From assembly GCA_937883785.1 (NCBI GenBank), contig CALGDE010000027.1:27474-91473 (forward strand): a stretch of 64,000 nt of DNA. The letters run 5' to 3'. Source of the DNA: an uncultured cyanobacterium (lineage in GTDB: Bacteria > Cyanobacteriota > Cyanobacteriia > CACIAM-69d). Under the pieces are notes generated by a model. That model was not told the origin of the DNA, made no database searches, and saw only the letters and a list, made by a program, of their open reading frames with translations. The position numbers and the translations under genes are program-made. The first letter of the stretch is position 1. Every line of letters starts with the position of its first letter. Positions 11,338 through 20,769 of this stretch are shown one piece after another.

Positions 11338-12612
11338 CTACTTCGCAGAGATGTTGGGCTCAAGCACAACGGAGCAGTAATGGCTATTGGCTAAATACTT
11401 GTCAGCCACCTGCTGAATCAAATCTGCAGAAATATCCTGCACCTGCTGGGGGTAGGTTAAAGCGTCCTCGAAAGATCCCATAACGCTGTAATACCCGTAG
11501 GTGGCGGCCAACTGGCTGGGTGTTTCCCCGGAAAACTGGTGATCGTTAATGAGTAGTCGTTTCGCCCGATCCAGCTCGATCGCCTCCACAGGAAGCTCCC
11601 CCAGCGATCGCAGCTGATTCCGAATAAATGCCTCCACCTGCGCCACCTGGTCCATATCCAGCCAGGCAGTGATTACAAACAACGTGCTGTCCGTTTGCAC
11701 ATCGCACTCACAGGCAATGTCATAGACCCATTGGCGTTCTTCCCGCAGTTCCCGCACCAGACGCGACATTCGCCCCGTTCCTAAAATCACCGCCAACATA
11801 TCCAAAGCATTGGTAGTGTCCTGCTCCGCCCAACCAGGACACCGCCATCCCATCATCAACCGGGACTGCTCCAGATAGGGCAGCTTTAGATGCTGTCGTT
11901 CGCTGCGAGGCAATGTGGGCGCGATCGCCGGCACCTTCACAGGACAAAACTCTGGACGCGGGAACCGACCAAACATGTCATCAATCCACGACATAGCAGT
12001 ATCGTGATTGACCTGACCGGTTATCGCCACGGTCATATTTGTAGGCTGATAGTGACACCGGTGGAACTGACGCATTTCTTGAGGGGAGCGCTCCAACAAT
12101 GTTTCTGGCGTCCCTAAAATCGGACGTCCGTAGGGATGGTCGGGATACACCATGCCTAACAGCGCCTCGTAGCCCAGCCAATCAGGATTATCCGCTGCCT
12201 GACGAATCTCCTCCAGCACCACGGACCGCTCCCGATCAAATTCTTCATCTGGAATCGCTGCCGCCGTTAACAGCTCTGCCAAGGGCTCTAATGCTGTTCT
12301 ACCCTGAGTCGCTGCCACCGTTACGTAATAGTGGGCGTAATCATAACTAGTCGCAGCATTGGTAGATCCCCCTACCCCTTCCACTAGCTGATCAAAGACG
12401 CCGGGGGCTAGCGCTTCGGTGCCCTTGAAAATCATATGTTCTAAGAAGTGAGCCATTCCTGACCAAGGCTCCGGCTCCAACCGCGATCCCGCCCGCGTCC
12501 ACACGTCCATGGTTACCACTGCGCTGTCGTTGACGGCATGATGAATAACCGTCAATCCGCTATCCAAAGTGGTCACAGTGGGCTTGGTTTTAGCCGCCAG
12601 GGTCAAGGGCAT
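11338..12612 (-). CDS. M16 family zinc metallopeptidase (processing-peptidase-like)
   Basis: An inverzincin-type peptidase. The inverted zinc motif HFLEH lies at residues 55-59 (His55, Glu58, His59), and the distal acidic ligand is expected in ERSVVLEEIRQ at 128-138. The second homologous half has a characteristic RLVRELREERQWVYDI stretch, and the length of 424 residues fits the bacterial processing-peptidase class. No signal peptide is visible, so it is probably cytosolic. Cyanobacteria often have two adjacent M16 genes, one of them catalytically inactive; here only one is seen. The minus-strand start at 12612 (MPLTLAAKTK) is the first ATG before the conserved TTLDSGLTVIHH segment. Confidence 0.9.
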   Translation of the reverse strand: MPLTLAAKTKPTVTTLDSGLTVIHHAVNDSAVVTMDVWTRAGSRLEPEPWSGMAHFLEHMIFKGTEALAPGVFDQLVEGVGGSTNAATSYDYAHYYVTVAATQGRTALEPLAELLTAAAIPDEEFDRERSVVLEEIRQAADNPDWLGYEALLGMVYPDHPYGRPILGTPETLLERSPQEMRQFHRCHYQPTNMTVAITGQVNHDTAMSWIDDMFGRFPRPEFCPVKVPAIAPTLPRSERQHLKLPYLEQSRLMMGWRCPGWAEQDTTNALDMLAVILGTGRMSRLVRELREERQWVYDIACECDVQTDSTLFVITAWLDMDQVAQVEAFIRNQLRSLGELPVEAIELDRAKRLLINDHQFSGETPSQLAATYGYYSVMGSFEDALTYPQQVQDISADLIQQVADKYLANSHYCSVVLEPNISAK

Positions 12613-13193
12613 ACGGATCTCCTAGCCAGTGTGGCTGGGTAAAACGGGTGGTGTCGTGTAATGGACACGCCACGATGAAAACAGCAAACAAATGCGCAAT
12701 CACCAAAAGACGCAAGGAAACACCGGAAGAAAAGAGGTGTTGTGATGGGGCGGAGCCTTCAAGCTCCAGGCACCCACAAAAATCTAACGGTTCCACAATC
12801 TAACGGTTCCACACTGTACCCCTTTGCCAAGGAAAAGCTAGAGAAAGTTAAAAGTTGCCAACATTTCGTGCCCCAGAAAGCGATGTAGGTGAGGGTCGAC
12901 AGCGATCGCCACACACGGTCCTTTCATCTGCTTATCGCCCAATCACCCCTTAAGTCAAAATTTCATGACATCCAAAACAATCCGCAAAGTCAATGTCATG
13001 GTTTCATGACTAGCATGGGTCGCAACACCAGGAAAACCGTTGTTTTGTGGAGAAGCGATCGCAGACCCCCCTTGATCCCCACAAAGACTTTCGGCAATAT
13101 ATAGCCAAGCTTAAAAAGCGTTCTCCGCAGTGCTCTCAGGGTGTTTCTTTGGGTGCTGATTTGGGGGATGTGGTCGTAAGAGAGGCAGAAAGC
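12613..13193. other. Divergent intergenic region
   Basis: It separates the M16 gene and the DUF4912 gene. A frame opens at 13047, in phase with the DUF4912 gene, but its first 49 codons look like leader sequence. Short repeats are present (TCTAACGGTTCCACA is repeated at about 12783-12812). No RNA gene was recognised. Confidence 0.4.
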
Positions 13194-14714
13194 ATGAGTT
13201 CTAAAAATCCGAGACCGCCCCTAGAGGAAATGACCTTGCGTCAGCTTCGCCGCGTTGCCAGTGAGCTAGAAATTTCTCGCTATAGCCGTATGCGCAAGCA
13301 GCAGCTTTTGGAAAGTATTCGCCAGAAGCTACCGGAATCGAGCTTGCCTGAAGTAGCGCCAGCCACTGCCCCGCCCACGGAGGTTAGTGCTCCCCCAGCA
13401 GCTTCAGTGCCAGCAGCAATGTCCGAGAGCACGCCCGAACCGGCACCAGCAGATTCCACCCCGGTGTCTAAAGTTGCCGAGTCAGCGCCCGCACTTACCC
13501 CCCCGCAAACCACATCTACACTTCCCGAAAGGATTCCCGCCATGTCCAATGTTTCTCCTGGAGTATCCCAGTCGTCGTCAGCATCGATCACTTCAGAGTC
13601 AGCGACTCAAGAAGCCGTGGAAGCAACCAAATATGACGTGGGCGTACCGGCATCGACGTTGACCATGGAAGAACTGGCGACCGTTGATGAGGATTTAGCA
13701 GAGCTGCCGGATGGTTACGGGAAAAGCACCATTGCTCTGATGCCGCGAGATCCCCAGTGGGCATACGTGTATTGGGATGTGCCCAACGACCACAAAGATG
13801 CGATGCGCCAGCAGGGGGGGCAGCAGCTTGCGTTGCGGATCTATGACGTAACCAGCATTGATATCAATAGCCAACGTCCCCACAGTTTGCAGGAGCACGC
13901 CTGTGATGAGCTGGCGCGGGAATGGTATTTGCCTCTGCCGGTTAGCGATCGCGACTACGTTGCCGAAATTGGTTACCGTTGCAATGATGGACGCTGGCTG
14001 ATGTTGGCTCGGTCCGCCACCGTACGCGTACCGCCCGTGTTCCCCTCCGATTGGATTGAGGATATTTTTGTCACGGTTAACTGGGATCAGGAATTACAAG
14101 GTAGCCAGATTGCTACGTTGGTACCTCCCAGCGAGAAAGCGTTGGCCGATGCGGCGAACCGCCAAGGTGAAGGGGCTATGCACGGTAATATTTATGCCCT
14201 GTCTGAGGAGGCGGAGGCAATGCGCGTAGCAGGGTCCCTCCCCTACGGCTCTCATGTGGTGGGCTCCCTTCAGCACTTAGACACCCTCAGTTCCTATGTG
14301 TTCCCCTCGGGAGTGGGCATGTGGGCGTCAGGCGCTGGCTTAGCTGGCGTTGGCGGTGTAACGGGCATGTCCGGTGCTGGGTTGGCGAACTTCTCGGGCG
14401 CAGGTATGTTCAGCGCGTCGGCGGCTCCCATTCGTCCCCGAAGTTTCTGGTTGGTGGCTGATGCAGAGTTGATTGTTTACGGTGCAACGGAGCCGGATGC
14501 CACGGTCACCATTGCCGGTCGCCCCATTAAGCTGAATTCTGACGGTACTTTCCGCTTCCAGATGTCGTTCCAAGATGGTGTCATTGACTACCCAATCATG
14601 GCTGTGGCCGCGGATGGGGAGCAAACGCGTTCGATTCATATGAAATTTGAGCGTCAAACCCTATCACGGAATACAAACACGAAGGCGGAAGCACCGATAG
14701 AGTGGCTGGTGTAG
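13194..14714 (+). CDS. DUF4912 protein with Rho-N/SAP-like N-terminus
   Basis: I choose the ATG at 13194 (MSSKNPRPPLEEMTLRQLRR) because an AGAGG lies about 8 nt upstream; the longer frame from 13047 adds 49 unlikely residues. Residues 1-45 form a Rho N-terminal/SAP-like helical segment (LRQLRRVASELEISRYSRMR). A 110-residue Pro/Ala/Ser-rich linker follows, then a DUF4912-type domain: YGKSTIALMPRDPQWAYVYW and VAEIGYRCNDGRWLMLARS. A Gly/Ala-rich section (ASGAGLAGVGGVTGMSGAG) precedes a last beta-rich domain (AELIVYGATEPDATVTIAGR). No enzyme motifs are seen. The Rho-N-like part hints at nucleic-acid binding, which is inference only. A terminator follows at 14781. Confidence 0.8.
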   Translation: MSSKNPRPPLEEMTLRQLRRVASELEISRYSRMRKQQLLESIRQKLPESSLPEVAPATAPPTEVSAPPAASVPAAMSESTPEPAPADSTPVSKVAESAPALTPPQTTSTLPERIPAMSNVSPGVSQSSSASITSESATQEAVEATKYDVGVPASTLTMEELATVDEDLAELPDGYGKSTIALMPRDPQWAYVYWDVPNDHKDAMRQQGGQQLALRIYDVTSIDINSQRPHSLQEHACDELAREWYLPLPVSDRDYVAEIGYRCNDGRWLMLARSATVRVPPVFPSDWIEDIFVTVNWDQELQGSQIATLVPPSEKALADAANRQGEGAMHGNIYALSEEAEAMRVAGSLPYGSHVVGSLQHLDTLSSYVFPSGVGMWASGAGLAGVGGVTGMSGAGLANFSGAGMFSASAAPIRPRSFWLVADAELIVYGATEPDATVTIAGRPIKLNSDGTFRFQMSFQDGVIDYPIMAVAADGEQTRSIHMKFERQTLSRNTNTKAEAPIEWLV

Positions 14715-15071
14715 GGCAAAAGACTCGGTTTTGTCGAGACACTGGTGCTCAACTTTTCTTCTTTCCTAAGACTGCGATAAGGGCCTCATTATGGGGCTCT
14801 TTTTTTGTGGCTTATTCCTTGTCCTTTATTCCCCGTTTGACACAAGGCTGTCAGATATTCCCCGTTACATAGACGATCGCGGGTGCGAAATTCTACATAA
14901 ATCCTACAAAAACGAAAGATTTTGCCCCTGGGGAGGCGATCGCCGGATATAGCTGTTTTAATCGTGGTGAGTATGCCGGTTCTCAAGGGTAGAGCCACTC
15001 GCCTTTCGGGGACCAATGCCGGCAGCACCTAGTGAAAAAATTGCCTCAATCATCAGATCAAATCGCCAGCA
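14715..15071. other. Intergenic region between DUF4912 and YdcF-like genes
   Basis: It contains the terminator at 14781-14806 and otherwise no supported gene. Frames on the minus strand (14789-15028) show no family features. Confidence 0.4.
14781..14806 (+). terminator. Intrinsic terminator after DUF4912 gene
   Basis: GGGCCTCAT pairs with ATGGGGCTC (two G-U pairs, very short loop) and is followed by seven T. It lies about 70 bp after the stop codon on the plus strand. Confidence 0.75.
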
Positions 15072-16142
15072 ATGTTATTTGAATCCCTTACATTTCTACT
15101 GCTCTGGATTTTTATCGGATGGCTGATTTGGTATCTCCTGTTCAAGGTAAAGTTTGTTCCCGTCGCCTATTACACTGGGCTGGGAATTATTACCGTGGCG
15201 GCGCTGTTGACCATTGCATTTATGAGTCCCACGGGGCGTACGTCAGAAATTTTAGGCAGTTTGCTGTCGTTGCTCTTTACGCCCCTGGGGCTGGCACTGC
15301 TGCTGTTATCTCGGTTTAATCTCAAAAGTGGCTTGGCAAAGTTCGCGGGCAATGGGTTTGCGGCGGCGGCATTTTCGATTTTGCTCTTTTCCAGCGTTCC
15401 GGTGGTGGGCTTTTCTTTGGCCGAGCAGTTAGAGCGCAGTGCCATCCGTGACCTCAATACGGACCAGGTAACCCAGGCGATTGTTCTGTTAGGGGATGGA
15501 ACCACCCGTGTGGCTGGTATTGGCGATCAACGCATTGAGCTAACGGAAAGTGGCGATCGCATTACCGAAGCAGCCCAGCTATACCGGCGAGGCGTTGCCC
15601 CTCGCATTATTGTCAGCGCTGGATTTCGCCCTGAGCGTAATGCTTATTGGCTGTCGGGGCGCAGCGGTTGTGTGGACGGCGAAGTGGAAGCATTCCGGGA
15701 ATGTCGCCAGGGGGAATCAACGGATATTCGAGCGTTGCTAGAGCGCACAGGGGTGCCTGCCAATGCAATTTCGGTGCCCGAAGGAGAAATCGTTAACCGT
15801 CGGGAGATTGTAGATATTCGCACCAGTGCCCTGGACGTACAGGAGGAGTTCGGTGGAAATGTAGAGGGTGTGCGTATTACGTTGGTCACGTCGGCGATTA
15901 ATATGCGCCGCGCCGTTTTGTCCTTTGAAAGTCTAGGGTTTACGGTGGTTCCCGCTCCTACAGACTTTTATACCCTGCCCTATGATGCGCCTGATATTCC
16001 CCCGGCGCCGCTGCGCTATTTAGGTATTCCTGGGCTAATTCCCAGCGTTGAGGGATTGTCAGTGAGCACCAAGGTGGTTAGTGAATACTTGCTTAGCGTG
16101 TTTTATTTCCTACGGGGATGGATTTCGCCGTTCCGTATGTAA
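15072..16142 (+). CDS. YdcF/SanA-like (DUF218) membrane protein
   Basis: A 356-residue protein with about four N-terminal membrane spans (SLTFLLLWIFIGWLIWYLLF, YYTGLGIITVAALLTIAFM, LLFTPLGLALLLLSRF, AAAFSILLFSSVPVVGFSLA) and a C-terminal DUF218 domain. The domain begins QAIVLLGDGTTRVAG and includes AAQLYRRGVAPRIIVSAGF, DIRALLERTGVPANAISVPE and ITLVTSAINMRRAVLSFESL, in the order expected for the ElyC/SanA/YdcF group linked to envelope or peptidoglycan-precursor metabolism. A short insert (WLSGRSGCVDGEVEAFRECR) with two cysteines lies between the first strands and is unusual. Substrate unknown. Neighbouring genes give no further hint. Confidence 0.85.
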   Translation: MLFESLTFLLLWIFIGWLIWYLLFKVKFVPVAYYTGLGIITVAALLTIAFMSPTGRTSEILGSLLSLLFTPLGLALLLLSRFNLKSGLAKFAGNGFAAAAFSILLFSSVPVVGFSLAEQLERSAIRDLNTDQVTQAIVLLGDGTTRVAGIGDQRIELTESGDRITEAAQLYRRGVAPRIIVSAGFRPERNAYWLSGRSGCVDGEVEAFRECRQGESTDIRALLERTGVPANAISVPEGEIVNRREIVDIRTSALDVQEEFGGNVEGVRITLVTSAINMRRAVLSFESLGFTVVPAPTDFYTLPYDAPDIPPAPLRYLGIPGLIPSVEGLSVSTKVVSEYLLSVFYFLRGWISPFRM

Positions 16143-16578
16143 CGTGGCGGAGTTTTCCCAAGGCTGAGGCGGCGATCGCACGGTTGCCTTATCCTACTTA
16201 AGAAGCAAAGTGTTGCCTACAATCCGCTCTAGGTATCACTAGCTAAATTCCATAGTTAAAGTCCATCATTTCAACGCTGTAGGGAAATTCACCTTGGGTC
16301 GCCCCCTCGAAAGCAAAGCGTTCTTCGAGCCTAGCCCCATGCAGTTACTTCCTTACAGCCATTAATTCTGAAATTTATGGTCAATTCGATAAAAAACAGG
16401 ATGATTTTGAGTCCCGTAATCGAAGCTAAATTCCCATTATTGGCTTTGCCAACCCTTCGCGGACGACTGTACTCAGCGATCGCTGACTGTTCTACTCATT
16501 AAAGGGTCGACCATAATTTAGTAGAAGCTTCCGGAAATCACAGCCCCAGAAATCACAGCCCCAGAAATCAAGCAATCC
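16143..16578. other. Intergenic region with short tandem repeat
   Basis: No gene is seen. The last 45 bp before the ABC ATPase gene carry the 15-bp repeat described separately. Confidence 0.4.
16534..16570 (+). repeat. 15-bp tandem repeat, 2.5 copies, just before a start codon
   Basis: GAAATCACAGCCCCA occurs at 16534-16548 and 16549-16563, then GAAATCA at 16564-16570. The array ends 8 nt before the ATG of the ABC ATPase gene and so occupies its leader and ribosome-binding region. Confidence 0.9.
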
Positions 16579-17811
16579 ATGATCGAAGCAGACGGCTTAA
16601 CCAAGATCTACGGCAGCACCACGGTGTTGAACGACGTAACGTTTACCGTTGAGCCAGGTCAAATTCTGGGCTTTTTGGGTCCCAACGGTGCAGGAAAAAC
16701 CACCACGATGCGCATCCTCACAGGATACCTACCTGCGACAGAGGGCACAGCTCGTGTGGCAGGGTTTGATGTGCATGAAAAATCCATTGCAGTGCGCAAG
16801 CGTATTGGCTATCTGCCCGAGGCGCCCCCCCTATATCCAGAGATGACCGTCGAAGGATTCTTGCATTTTGTGGCACGTATTAAGGGGGTGTCTTCGGGGA
16901 GTCGCCGGGAACGGGTGCAATGGGCGATCGACCGTTGCAGTCTGGAGGAGAAGCAAACGCTGCAAATTCGCAAGTTATCTAAGGGGTTTCGTCAGCGGGT
17001 AGGGATTGCCCAGGCGATCGTCCACAATCCGCCGGTCATTGTGTTGGACGAGCCCACAGTAGGGCTGGACCCACGGCAAATTATTGAGGTGCGGAACCTG
17101 ATCAAAAGTCTGGCAGGGGACCACACCATTATTTTGTCCACCCATATTCTGACGGAGGTAAGTGCCACCTGCGATCGTGTGGCAATTATCAACCGAGGCA
17201 GCCTGGTGGCCACGGACACCTTGAGCAATCTGACCGGAGCGCTGGGAAATCAGTGGCGTTATACCGTCGAAATTGCCCATGGGGAAGCTCCATTTTTGAT
17301 GGAAACGGTGGTGGAAAAATCCGTTAGCGAAATTGCAGAAGAGGATGGGAGTACAGAAGAGGTAAGCTCGGAGCACAGTCAGGAGACAGACACTAAAAAC
17401 GAAAATCCCGACGACGCCAGCAGCGAGATTGAGAACGTTAATGACGAAGTGGCGCTGGAAGAAGATTGGACAGAGTCTGTAGATGCAGGAGACGTTGAAA
17501 CTGAGGAAATTCGCTGGGAGTTAACGGAATTTGGACAACAGTGGTGCGATCGCCTCAAGGAAATCCCTGGCGTAGCAACGGTAAACCCAGAACTAAATCA
17601 GCTATCTAGCCCTGACGACGTTGATCCAAAGCGGTTGCGCCTACAGATCCACAGCGAAGCAGAGGCGGATCCGGGGCAAGGAATTGCTGCGATGGCTATC
17701 CGGGAAGGGTTAGGGCTTTGTGAAATGCGGCGCGATCGCCCCAGCCTAGAAGAGGCATTTTTGAGGTTGACCACCTCTGGATACAGTGCGCCACCAACCG
17801 AAGCAGAATGA
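16579..17811 (+). CDS. ABC transporter ATP-binding protein (GldA-like) with acidic insertion
   Basis: A complete ABC ATPase: Walker A GPNGAGKTTTMRIL near residues 34-47, Q-loop region RIGYLPEAPPLYPEM, signature LSKGFRQRVGIAQAI (a variant of LSGGQ), Walker B VIVLDEPTVGLDP and H-loop IILSTHIL. It resembles the gliding/multidrug ATPases that pair with ABC-2 permeases. After the ATPase core, residues about 240-310 form a strongly acidic low-complexity insert (for example EIAEEDGSTEEVSSEHSQET and EEDWTESVDAGDVETEEI) placed inside the usual C-terminal accessory domain, which then resumes with LTEFGQQWCDRLKEIPGVAT. No permease gene is adjacent. The stop overlaps the next start by 4 nt (ATGA), implying translational coupling to an unknown soluble protein. 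Confidence 0.92.
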   Translation: MIEADGLTKIYGSTTVLNDVTFTVEPGQILGFLGPNGAGKTTTMRILTGYLPATEGTARVAGFDVHEKSIAVRKRIGYLPEAPPLYPEMTVEGFLHFVARIKGVSSGSRRERVQWAIDRCSLEEKQTLQIRKLSKGFRQRVGIAQAIVHNPPVIVLDEPTVGLDPRQIIEVRNLIKSLAGDHTIILSTHILTEVSATCDRVAIINRGSLVATDTLSNLTGALGNQWRYTVEIAHGEAPFLMETVVEKSVSEIAEEDGSTEEVSSEHSQETDTKNENPDDASSEIENVNDEVALEEDWTESVDAGDVETEEIRWELTEFGQQWCDRLKEIPGVATVNPELNQLSSPDDVDPKRLRLQIHSEAEADPGQGIAAMAIREGLGLCEMRRDRPSLEEAFLRLTTSGYSAPPTEAE

Positions 17812-18665
17812 CCGCCGAGAGCGCTGACACCGATAAATTTCCTGCTCGCCTCCACGTCATCATTGCCCGTAACGCCAATCGGGCGATCGTCTTTAGGCGG
17901 GGTCCTTCCAAGTATGTCTGTACAGTGCTGTGGAATATGGACAACGATGAGTTTTCCGTGGGGCAGTGGCTGAAAGGGCGTATTTATGAGCGGCGATCCG
18001 ATATTTCCCCCAATGGACAATATTTGATTTATTTTGCTCTAAACGGAAAATGGAGTTCACCAACCGGCGGTTCCTGGACAGCCATCTCGCGTACTCCATG
18101 GCTCAGGGCGATTACGCTGCTGGGTAAAGGAGACGGCTGGCATGGCGGCGGACTGTTTGCCGATAACCGTTCCTACTGGCTCAACGATGGGTACGGTCAC
18201 AAAGTCATGCGGCAGAGCAACGAGGTCAGCCGAAACAAGGAATTCAGCCCTGAGCAGTACTTTGGGGGCGAATGCCTCAGCGTGTACTACCCTCGATTGA
18301 TGCGGGACGGTTGGACCTTAAAGGAACAAGAGAAAACTGAACAAAGCTGGCACAGCATTACCGTATTTGAAAAAAGTATTCCTTCGGGCTGGGCTCTTAG
18401 AAAACTTGCCCATGCACAGGTGAATTCTCCCCAAGGGAAGGGATGCTACTGGGATGAGCACGTGCTTATTGATGGGAGAAACAAGACTGAGCAGGCTGAA
18501 CCGCTGTGGGAGTGGGCAGATTTTGATGGGAAAAGCTTGGTTTACGCTGAGGGGGGGTGTCTGTATCGGCGATCGCTGATCAATCCCAAGAAAATCGGCG
18601 AGCCAAAATGCATCTTCGACTTCAACCCGATGACCTTTAAAGCAATCAAAGCTCCCTACGATTAG
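17808..18665 (+). CDS. Conserved hypothetical soluble protein
   Basis: A 285-residue protein whose start overlaps the stop of the ABC ATPase gene by 4 nt. Clear blocks are LHVIIARNANRAIVFRRGPS, DEFSVGQWLKGRIYERRSDI, SPNGQYLIYFALNGKW, GGSWTAISRTPWLRAI, GDGWHGGGLFADNRSYWLND and LVYAEGGCLYRR. I recall a widespread bacterial family of unknown function with the RRGPSK...QWLxGRIYERRxDxSPxG pattern. The spacing of W and G residues suggests a beta-propeller-like structure, which is inference. No signal peptide or membrane span. The coupling to the ATPase may be functional or incidental. Confidence 0.8.
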   Translation: MTAESADTDKFPARLHVIIARNANRAIVFRRGPSKYVCTVLWNMDNDEFSVGQWLKGRIYERRSDISPNGQYLIYFALNGKWSSPTGGSWTAISRTPWLRAITLLGKGDGWHGGGLFADNRSYWLNDGYGHKVMRQSNEVSRNKEFSPEQYFGGECLSVYYPRLMRDGWTLKEQEKTEQSWHSITVFEKSIPSGWALRKLAHAQVNSPQGKGCYWDEHVLIDGRNKTEQAEPLWEWADFDGKSLVYAEGGCLYRRSLINPKKIGEPKCIFDFNPMTFKAIKAPYD

Positions 18666-18704
18666 CCACAATAGTTGCGCCCAAAACTGCGCCCAAGGCA
18701 AGCT

Positions 18705-18965
18705 GTGAAACACACTGACCAAGTAAAAAACTATCCAGGCAGCCACGAAGAATTGGCAGAAAACCTCGGCGATTTGTACTACGGTTCCCTTGCCGAATTT
18801 CTTCACCAGCTATCCGCAAAGCTTGAAAAGGATGGACATGCAGACAAGGGTCGGGGACGCTCCCGATTAGCCACAGAACTGCTTGCCTGTAGTCAGCGTT
18901 TGCAGGAAGCCGCAGCCCATATTGATCGAGCGTGGGAAATCTGTGAGCCCTACGTCAAAAAATAA
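18705..18965 (+). CDS. Small conserved hypothetical protein, about 86 aa
   Basis: I prefer the GTG at 18705 (KHTDQVKNYPGSHEELAENL follows) preceded by AAGGCAAGCT; a TTG at 18675 would add 10 residues. The protein is helical: DLYYGSLAEFLHQLSAKLEK, then ADKGRGRSRLATELLACSQR and a C-terminal AAAHIDRAWEICEPYVKK. I recall similar small proteins in cyanobacteria and elsewhere, without a known role. It lies 39 bp after the previous gene on the same strand, probably in one transcript with it and the ABC ATPase. Its last codons overlap the T-run of the sigA terminator on the other strand. Confidence 0.7.
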   Translation: MKHTDQVKNYPGSHEELAENLGDLYYGSLAEFLHQLSAKLEKDGHADKGRGRSRLATELLACSQRLQEAAAHIDRAWEICEPYVKK

Positions 18966-18990
18966 GGGGGATACCGAAAACGGCTCCCCC
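18955..18990 (-). terminator. Intrinsic terminator of sigA (minus strand)
   Basis: Read on the minus strand: GGGGGA-GCCG-TTTT-CGGTA-TCCCCC forms a stem (18966-18990) with an inner CCG/CGG stem and a four-base loop, followed by TTATTTTTT (18965 down to about 18957). It lies 33 bp after the sigA stop. Confidence 0.8.
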
Positions 18991-19022
18991 TCAAGGATTT
19001 GGTATTTCGCTATGGATTCAAA

Positions 19023-20183
19023 TTAGCGAATGTACTCTTTTAAAATGCTGTTGCGGTTGGGATGACGTAGCTTACGCAGCGCCTTCGCTTCAATCTGACG
19101 AATCCGCTCACGGGTCACGTTGAAGATTTGCCCGATTTCCTCCAGGGTCTTCATGCGACCGTCATCCAAGCCATAGCGTAGGCGCAACACATCACGCTCG
19201 CGAGGGCTCAGGGTATCTAGAACGCTTTCTAGATCTTCCCGAAGCAGGCTCTTGGCTACCTGATCCTCAGGGGTTTCACCGTCGGACTCGATAAAGTCGC
19301 CTAGGCGAGAATCCTCTTCCTTACCAATAGGCGTTTCCAGTGAAATAGGCAGCTGGGCCGACTTGGCGATGAAACGCAGCTTCTCGATGGTCATTTCCAT
19401 ACGAGTTGCAATTTCTTCCTCGGTGGGCTTACGACCCATTTCCTGGGAAAGCAGTTTGGTGGTCTTCTTAATCCGTGAAATGGTTTCGTACAGGTGCACC
19501 GGTAGGCGAATGGTGCGGGACTGGTCCGCGATCGCCCGAGTAATCGCCTGACGAATCCACCAGGTGGCGTAAGTGGAGAACTTATAACCCTTCTCGTGGT
19601 CAAACTTCTCTGCCGCCCGAATCAAACCGAGACTACCTTCCTGGATTAGATCCTGGAACGACAGCCCCCGGTTCATATATTTCTTGGCGATCGACACCAC
19701 CAGACGCAAGTTGGACTGCACCATCTTGTCCTTGGCGCGGCGCCCCCCATGAAGGCGACGACGGAACGCCGACAGCTTCATCTCCATGGCGTCCGCCCAT
19801 TCTTGGTCGGTGGGAGCTCGATCCAGCTCCTCATCCAGGGCGTCATAAACTCGCTCCATCTCAAGCAGATCAGCGATCTTACGAGCCAACTCAATTTCCT
19901 CGTCGGCACGCAATAGACGAATCCGCCCAATTTCCTGCAAGTACAGACGAATAGAATCTTCGGTGTAGTGCTTCTTTTTCGCAGCGGCAGCTTTGCGGCG
20001 CGCAGCAGCCTTACTTACCTTCGTGGGCGTGCTCTCAGGGGCAACCTTTGCCGCACCGCTGCCGTCAACGTTGCCATTTCCGTCAACTGCCTCCATGTCG
20101 GGCTTTGGATTTGCCTTTACTGCCTTCTTCGGCGTTTCCTCCAGAACATTCCCCTTCTTGGTAAGTACTTTGGCTTGGGTCAT
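19023..20183 (-). CDS. sigA: RNA polymerase principal sigma factor SigA (group 1 sigma-70)
   Basis: The housekeeping sigma factor. In order: a basic Ala/Lys-rich N-terminus ([20 protein letters not shown]), region 1.2 ([19 protein letters not shown]), region 2 ([60 protein letters not shown]), region 3 ([20 protein letters not shown]) and region 4 ([19 protein letters not shown], ending with the helix-turn-helix [20 protein letters not shown]). The length of 386 residues fits cyanobacterial RpoD1/SigA. The long spacer and intact region 4 favour group 1 over a group 2 factor, but a group 2 paralogue cannot be wholly excluded without comparison. Confidence 0.93.
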   Translation of the reverse strand: MTQAKVLTKKGNVLEETPKKAVKANPKPDMEAVDGNGNVDGSGAAKVAPESTPTKVSKAAARRKAAAAKKKHYTEDSIRLYLQEIGRIRLLRADEEIELARKIADLLEMERVYDALDEELDRAPTDQEWADAMEMKLSAFRRRLHGGRRAKDKMVQSNLRLVVSIAKKYMNRGLSFQDLIQEGSLGLIRAAEKFDHEKGYKFSTYATWWIRQAITRAIADQSRTIRLPVHLYETISRIKKTTKLLSQEMGRKPTEEEIATRMEMTIEKLRFIAKSAQLPISLETPIGKEEDSRLGDFIESDGETPEDQVAKSLLREDLESVLDTLSPRERDVLRLRYGLDDGRMKTLEEIGQIFNVTRERIRQIEAKALRKLRHPNRNSILKEYIR

Positions 20184-20769
20184 GCTGCGTTCCTCGCTCT
20201 CCTGATAAAACTAGGTGGACTATTTGGGATGGAATCGAAAGCGGTGTCTTATTCAAGGACCTCCGCCATGGTGAATCGATCTCAAAAGTCCAACCCTATA
20301 TTGTGCAGGTTGATACCAATGAGACCAATCTGTCTACAGAATAACTTCGGATTTCAGAAATCCGCCACTAGACTGTAGCTTGTTTTACGAAAAAAATCTG
20401 GAATCTCTGGACATTTGTCGCCAACTGTGCGCCTGAAGAGGCTAAAAGGGGATTTTTTCAGAGTTCTCGATCTACAACCGGAGCGAACTTGCTTCCATCC
20501 TGACCATCTTAATGTTGGTTTTATAAATTTGGGGACGGTGGGTTGCACTTTACAGTCTTGCAACAGTTCAATCTAATTTGAATTCTAGTCTAAGTTTCGC
20601 ACTCTGACAGTGAGTGATTATCCCTAGTCAGCCGATTAGGGCTGATCGCCCTCATGTGGCATCCACAGGCGCTAAGTCAGAAAAAATGCGGTCCTCAGCC
20701 ATATTGCGAAATCCAAAAGCCCGTCTTTCCAAGATCTCTTGCCGAGATCATTGGCGCATCAGAAGTGCA
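20184..20769. other. Intergenic region upstream of sigA
   Basis: This 586-bp region contains the sigA leader and promoter(s) and the 3' flank of gloB. A small GGATTTCAGAAATCC palindrome lies at about 20348-20362. No gene or terminator is convincing. Confidence 0.4.
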
